DNA of 36,208 nucleotides from Candidatus Tritonobacter lacicola (lineage in GTDB: Bacteria > Auribacterota > Tritonobacteria > Tritonobacterales > Tritonobacteraceae), in contig JAVCDC010000110.1 of NCBI GenBank assembly GCA_030765135.1, forward strand, positions 1-36,208, read 5' to 3'. A model generated the notes under the pieces. The model did not search any database and had not been told where the DNA came from. It saw only the letters and a program-made list of their open reading frames with translations. This document shows, one piece after another, positions 32,311 to 36,208 of this stretch. Numbering within the stretch: position 1 is the stretch's first letter; every line of letters starts with the position of its first letter. The translations under genes and the position numbers were made by a program.

Positions 32311-34014
32311 CTATTTTTTACCGGCATTTTGCAATGCCTGATTGAGGTTCGCTCGCGCCTCGGCGAAGTCGGGCCGGAGTCTCAGCGCCTCCGAGAAGTG
32401 CTCGACGGCCTCATCAAGCTTTCCCTGCCTGGCGAGGGTGACGCCCAGGGCGTTGTGGGCCATATAGAGGTTGAAATACGCCCCCTCGTTGCCGGGCTCA
32501 AGGCAGAGCGCCTTCGCGAAGTGCCCGATGGCCTCCGCCAGTCGCCCCTGTCTCGTAAGGACGGCCCCAAGGTTGTTGTGGGCCCTTCCGTAGTCCGGTT
32601 TTATCTCTAGGGCCTTCCTGTAGTGGAAGATCGCCGCTGCCGGGTTATCATCGCCGTCAAGAGTCATGCCCAGGTTGTAATGGGCCATGTAGCTGCGGTC
32701 GTTTATCTCCAGGGCGTGTATGAACAGGGCCTTGTTGTCGGACCAGTACCGTCTCTGTACAAAGCTGAGCGAGGCCAGGAGGCAGACGATGAAGAGACAG
32801 AGGCACGAAACGGCCTTGTTCCTGTAAGAAAGAAACATCCAGCCAAGAGCGAGCGCCGGGCCGAGCATCGAGAGGTAGAGGAAGCGGTCTGCCACGGTCG
32901 AGAAGATCTGGTAGCCGTGCGGCACCAGGCCCATGGTCGGCAGCGCGCCCGCGGCAAATATGCCCAGCGCCGCCAGCCATTGCCGTCGATGCCTGGACAG
33001 GACGAGGGCCGCCGCCAGGCAGCAGGGGATGAGCCACATGAAGCAGATCCACCTGTTATCCATGACCAGCTGGGGGATACGACCGTAGTCGATCCCGAGA
33101 TTCAGGGGTATGAACAGCTTGAAAAGATAAAAACCAAGGGCGTCGCCCGCTATCGGCAGCCGCGCCCAGTGCGGCGCCGTGAAGCCCAGGGGGATATCAC
33201 TCTGTGCGAATTTCGCCATGATCGCGAAGGGGGCGGCGAGGAGGAGCCAGCCCAGCAGCATCGCGTGCGGCCTCCGAAGAAGGGCGCGCACTTTACCGTT
33301 TTTCAGGCCGAAGTCCGTATTCCCGTAGCGAAAATGGACCAGAAGCCATGCGATGAGCGGAAGGGAGACGGCCGCCGGCTTGGAGAGCAGGGCGAGGACG
33401 TATGCCGCTGTCGCGAGAACGGCGTGGGGCCTTCCTTCCGCCCGGTCCGCCGAGGCGAATATTCGCGCGTACAGAAGGTACTGCCGGAGGGCCATCAGGG
33501 AAAAGAAGCCGCAGAGCAGGTCTTTCATGCTCGAGACCCACACCACGGGCTCCACCTGGAGCGGGTGAACGGCGTAGAGCATCGCCCCGACGCAGGCCGC
33601 TGCCGCCCGGCGGCGGGAGAAAACCGAGCCGCGGCAGGGTGCGAAGAGGCTGTTCAGGATGGCGAAAACCAGTAGCACGTTCGCGGTGTGAAGGATGAGG
33701 TTGGCAATGTGAAAGATGCGCGGGTCGAACTTCGTGATGCAGCCGCCGTAGCACGGGAGCTCGGACACCCTGGCGAGCAGCCACCACGCCGAGAAGGTTG
33801 CGGGCATGTACAGGGAAATGTGGGGGCCTTTCCAGAAATGGGCGATGCTCCCGAACTCCGGGGAGGAGAGGTACGGGTTTGCATAGACGTGGATGTCGTC
33901 GTCCCACCCGACGAAGTCGTAATGACTGGCCGTCCCGAACACGGCAAGCGTTGCTCCGACCAGGAGGATATAGATAAGGAGAAGAACCTTCTTTTTTGTA
34001 TTGGTCTTTATCAT
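32311..34014 (-). CDS. TMTC-like membrane protein with C-terminal TPRs
   Basis: A 567-residue paralogue of the flanking genes. The first loop has FVGWDDDIHVYANPYL (D38-D40), followed by a cysteine pair in ELPCYGGCITKFDPRIF that the neighbours lack and that could form a disulfide outside the membrane. Then come HIANLILHTANVLLVF, YAVHPLQVEPVVWVSSMKD and VADRFLYLSMLGPALALG. TPR-like units start near residue 445 (AHYNLGMTLDGDDNPAAA, AHNNLGAVLTRQGRLAEA, ALGVTLARQGKLDEAVEH). A periplasmic protein O-glycosyltransferase role is inferred from the family. Its start is 2 nt from the stop of the upstream gene, which indicates tight coupling. Confidence 0.85.
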   Translation of the reverse strand: MIKTNTKKKVLLLIYILLVGATLAVFGTASHYDFVGWDDDIHVYANPYLSSPEFGSIAHFWKGPHISLYMPATFSAWWLLARVSELPCYGGCITKFDPRIFHIANLILHTANVLLVFAILNSLFAPCRGSVFSRRRAAAACVGAMLYAVHPLQVEPVVWVSSMKDLLCGFFSLMALRQYLLYARIFASADRAEGRPHAVLATAAYVLALLSKPAAVSLPLIAWLLVHFRYGNTDFGLKNGKVRALLRRPHAMLLGWLLLAAPFAIMAKFAQSDIPLGFTAPHWARLPIAGDALGFYLFKLFIPLNLGIDYGRIPQLVMDNRWICFMWLIPCCLAAALVLSRHRRQWLAALGIFAAGALPTMGLVPHGYQIFSTVADRFLYLSMLGPALALGWMFLSYRNKAVSCLCLFIVCLLASLSFVQRRYWSDNKALFIHALEINDRSYMAHYNLGMTLDGDDNPAAAIFHYRKALEIKPDYGRAHNNLGAVLTRQGRLAEAIGHFAKALCLEPGNEGAYFNLYMAHNALGVTLARQGKLDEAVEHFSEALRLRPDFAEARANLNQALQNAGKK

Positions 34015-34016
34015 CG

Positions 34017-35951
34017 TTACCGCACGGGGTAGAGAATGCCCGGTTTTTCGCCCCGTGAATAGGGAAGCTCCCGCGTTGAAAGCACCCCTTTTCTGTAGCG
34101 CCCGGTTCTCGCCGCTTCTTCCTCTCTCCCCGCCGCCGAATAAGCAACCGTTAATGCCCTGAGCACCATCGCGTTGTCGGGGAACTCGGCGGCAAGGCTG
34201 CGGAGGGCGGCGACGGCTTTATCTTTTTGTCCCGTGTCGAGGAAGGCGAGGGCGAGGTTGTAGCGGGCCCGCGGGCTTCCCGGGTTGAAGGCGAGGGCCT
34301 GCCGGTACAGGCGGATTGCTCTGTCGGGATTCCCGGTCTGCGCCATCATGAGGCCGTAGTCGCAGAGGGTTGGAACCCAGTCCGGCCGCTTTCGCAGAGC
34401 TTTCTCGTACTCGATTGCGGCTTCGCCGGTCCTGTTCATGCGCCTGTAAATGCCGCCAAGGGAGTGGCGCGCAAGCCAGCTGTCGCGGTCCTTCAAAATG
34501 TCTTCCAGGATGGCGGCGGCTTCTTCCGGCCTTCCCGACCGCCCGAGCGCCTGCGCCAGGTTAGTCCGGGCGGCGAAGGATATATCTCCTTTCAGAAGCG
34601 CATTATCCTGAAGGAGATCGATGGCGCGCTGGAGCTGCGCTACCGCTTCCTCGTCGTCTCCGCGCTGGAAGAGGAGCTGGCCGTAATGGGCGCGGGCGAC
34701 GGGGGAATCGGGGTATTTGCTCACCGCGTCCGCCCAGAGTCTCTCGGAGTTGTTCCAGGTCCGGGCCTGCGCGAAGCTTAAGAAAGCGAGTAATGCCAGG
34801 ATCGTTCCTCCCGCGAAGGCCGCGCTTTTCAGTCTCCCGGCCCGGAACAGGGCCAGGGCTGCGATGAATACCACTCCCGAGATCCCCGCGGCGGGAAGGT
34901 ACGTCCATCGGTCGGCCGAAACCTCGAGCCCCGCGGGGAAAAAGCCGCTCACCGGGAATACCGTCACGAGGTACCACAGCCAGCAGGCCGGAAGCCACCT
35001 CCGCCCCCTGCGCCAGAGGACTAGCCCGGCGCCCGAAATGAGGAGGAGCGGCGCGATGACCGTGAGGATGTAACCTGCAGTCATCCGGATCGGGCCTGGA
35101 GGAGGGTACACTGCGGCCAGGTCCAGGGGAAGCACGGTCCTGTACAGGTAAAAAGCGCAGTTGTTGAGCGCCAGTAAAATCCTCTCCCACGGCCCGAAGG
35201 CCTGCAGGGACGTGAGTGCCCCGTGCCGGGTTTGACCGAAGCAGGCCATGGCCGCCACGGCCGCCGCCGCCGCGAAGAAGGGTATCTTTTCCATGATGAC
35301 CCGTCCCGGCTTCCTTTTCATTCGACCCGGTGTACAGGCGTCGAGCAGTAGCAGGATCAGTGGAATGGTGACGGCGACAGGCTTGCTGAGGAGAGCGGCG
35401 CAAGATAGAAGGAGGGTTATGATAAACCATCCCGCTTTCCCCCTCCTTGCGTATTCAACGTAGGCCAGAACGGCGGCGAGATAGAAGAAGGCGCACAGCA
35501 GGCCTTTTCGCTCGCTCACCCAGGCCACGCTTCCCACCCTGAGGGGGTGAAGGGCGAAGAAGAGGGCGGCGAAAAAGGCCGCGAGGAGAAACGTCCCGGT
35601 CAGCTCTTTCCGGGATGAGTTTGCCAGCCTGATAAGCAGAAGGAAGACGAGGCAGGAGCTGGCTGCGTGCAGGATGAGATTTCCGAGGTGGTAGCCGAAG
35701 GGGTCCAACCCCCAGACCCGGTAATCGAGCATGTAGCTTGTCCAGGTGAGCGGTTTGAAATCTCCGACCGTGAAGTTGGTGAAGAGCCAGGGGAGTGTAT
35801 CGAGGCTGAAGCTCCTGATCTCCTCCCGGTAGACGACGTTCTCGTCGTCGTCCCAGTTGATAAAACCCGCCTTCAGCACGGGCGAGAAGGTGATGAAGGT
35901 GAGGAGGAATATAAGGAGAAGAAAGACGGTTGTGTTGTGCCGTAAATTCAT
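34017..35951 (-). CDS. TMTC-like membrane protein with C-terminal TPRs (first gene of the run)
   Basis: A 644-residue protein, the largest of the four paralogues. The first loop has FINWDDDENVVY (D34-D36). It continues with FKPLTWTSYMLDYRVWG, GYHLGNLILHAASSCLVFLL, FALHPLRVGSVAWVSERKG (a near-perfect TMTC-type signature) and SADRWTYLPAAGI. TPRs begin near residue 405 and number about five (HYGQLLFQRGDDEEAVAQ, YGLMMAQTGNPDRAIRLY, YNLALAFLDTGQKDKAVA). The start is taken at ATG 35949-35951 because the first helix follows directly; an in-frame GTG at 35985-35987 would add 12 residues. Neither has a strong ribosome-binding site. No clear promoter is visible upstream. Confidence 0.85.
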   Translation of the reverse strand: MNLRHNTTVFLLLIFLLTFITFSPVLKAGFINWDDDENVVYREEIRSFSLDTLPWLFTNFTVGDFKPLTWTSYMLDYRVWGLDPFGYHLGNLILHAASSCLVFLLLIRLANSSRKELTGTFLLAAFFAALFFALHPLRVGSVAWVSERKGLLCAFFYLAAVLAYVEYARRGKAGWFIITLLLSCAALLSKPVAVTIPLILLLLDACTPGRMKRKPGRVIMEKIPFFAAAAAVAAMACFGQTRHGALTSLQAFGPWERILLALNNCAFYLYRTVLPLDLAAVYPPPGPIRMTAGYILTVIAPLLLISGAGLVLWRRGRRWLPACWLWYLVTVFPVSGFFPAGLEVSADRWTYLPAAGISGVVFIAALALFRAGRLKSAAFAGGTILALLAFLSFAQARTWNNSERLWADAVSKYPDSPVARAHYGQLLFQRGDDEEAVAQLQRAIDLLQDNALLKGDISFAARTNLAQALGRSGRPEEAAAILEDILKDRDSWLARHSLGGIYRRMNRTGEAAIEYEKALRKRPDWVPTLCDYGLMMAQTGNPDRAIRLYRQALAFNPGSPRARYNLALAFLDTGQKDKAVAALRSLAAEFPDNAMVLRALTVAYSAAGREEEAARTGRYRKGVLSTRELPYSRGEKPGILYPVR

Positions 35952-36168
35952 GTGATCAAGCGCGGTGGCGCGCGGTAAAAATGTCACTGTATATTACCGC
36001 ATTATGCACGCTGTAGTCTCCTGTCGGGCCTGAAACTTGACTCAGACATTATAATTCCTGCGGGGGCGTATGGGAAAGGGCTTAACCCGACTTTCGCAAA
36101 GGCACTACAAAAGCAAAATTATTTAGTATCGTTCAAAAGGTTCGGCATTTTGCCATTACATACAAATT

Positions 36169-36201
36169 CCTCCCCCTTGATGGGGGAGGTTAGGTGGGGG
36201 T
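36169..36201. repeat. Partial copy of the C-rich hairpin repeat seen between leuA and aroE
   Basis: CCTCCCCC at 36169-36176 pairs with GGGGGAGG at 36182-36189 and is followed by TTAGGTGGGGG. The same order, hairpin then GGTTAGGGTGGGGG, occurs at 7699-7735. The copy runs towards the window edge and may be incomplete. The rest of the last 250 bp (35952-36168) shows no gene or clear regulatory site. Confidence 0.6.
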
Positions 36202-36208
36202 GAAAAAG

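Noticed and set aside
32623..33675. 350-codon open frame on the plus strand opposite a TMTC-like gene
   Set aside because: It lies antisense to a well-supported TMTC-like protein with TPRs; the composition is charged and low in recognisable motifs, typical of a shadow frame.

Overview
The window looks like chromosome from an uncultivated, Gram-negative-type bacterium with a GC-rich genome (about 60% by eye). I cannot name the phylum. The mix of TMTC-like, DUF2723 and DUF2079 membrane proteins, and intergenic gaps full of palindromic repeats, fits deep-branching environmental lineages such as Omnitrophota-like or deltaproteobacterial-like groups, but that is only an impression. No rRNA, tRNA or CRISPR array was seen.

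Region 1 (1-7601). After the tail of an FG-GAP/VCBS-type repeat protein comes a branched-chain amino acid operon: promoter, 24-codon leader peptide rich in Val/Leu/Ile, mutually exclusive RNA hairpins with a terminator, then ilvD, ilvB, ilvN, ilvC and leuA. Together these encode the valine/isoleucine route and the first committed step to leucine. The leader has every part of a classical ribosome-mediated attenuator.

Region 2 (7604-11647). Aromatic amino acid genes aroE, aroC and aroK, with a prepilin peptidase gene between aroE and aroC. A repeat-rich insertion flanked by a perfect 21-bp direct duplication separates leuA from aroE. It appears to have split what was once an ATGA overlap.

Region 3 (11690-19808). 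Surface glycan genes: a two-domain GT2 glycosyltransferase, a B12-binding-type radical SAM enzyme, a Wzx-like flippase, a GT2, two SAM methyltransferases and a GT4 on the opposite strand. The part from about 16.7 to 19.8 kb is visibly AT-richer and may have been acquired.

Region 4 (19805-35951). Eight large polytopic membrane proteins that resemble GT-C (polyprenyl-phosphate-sugar-using) glycosyltransferases, plus one signal-peptide/membrane protein of unknown function. On the plus strand are a DUF2079 protein, the unknown protein, a GT-C-like protein and a GT39-like protein, coupled by short gaps or ATGA overlaps. On the minus strand are a DUF2723/TMEM260-like protein and four TMTC-like proteins (membrane domain plus C-terminal TPRs). 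This suggests extensive glycosylation of exported proteins or glycans.

Most long intergenic gaps hold one or more of about nine short repeat types, most of them palindromic. One element is nested inside another, one repeat has supplied the C-terminus of a protein, and a heptanucleotide repeat sits inside the radical SAM gene.
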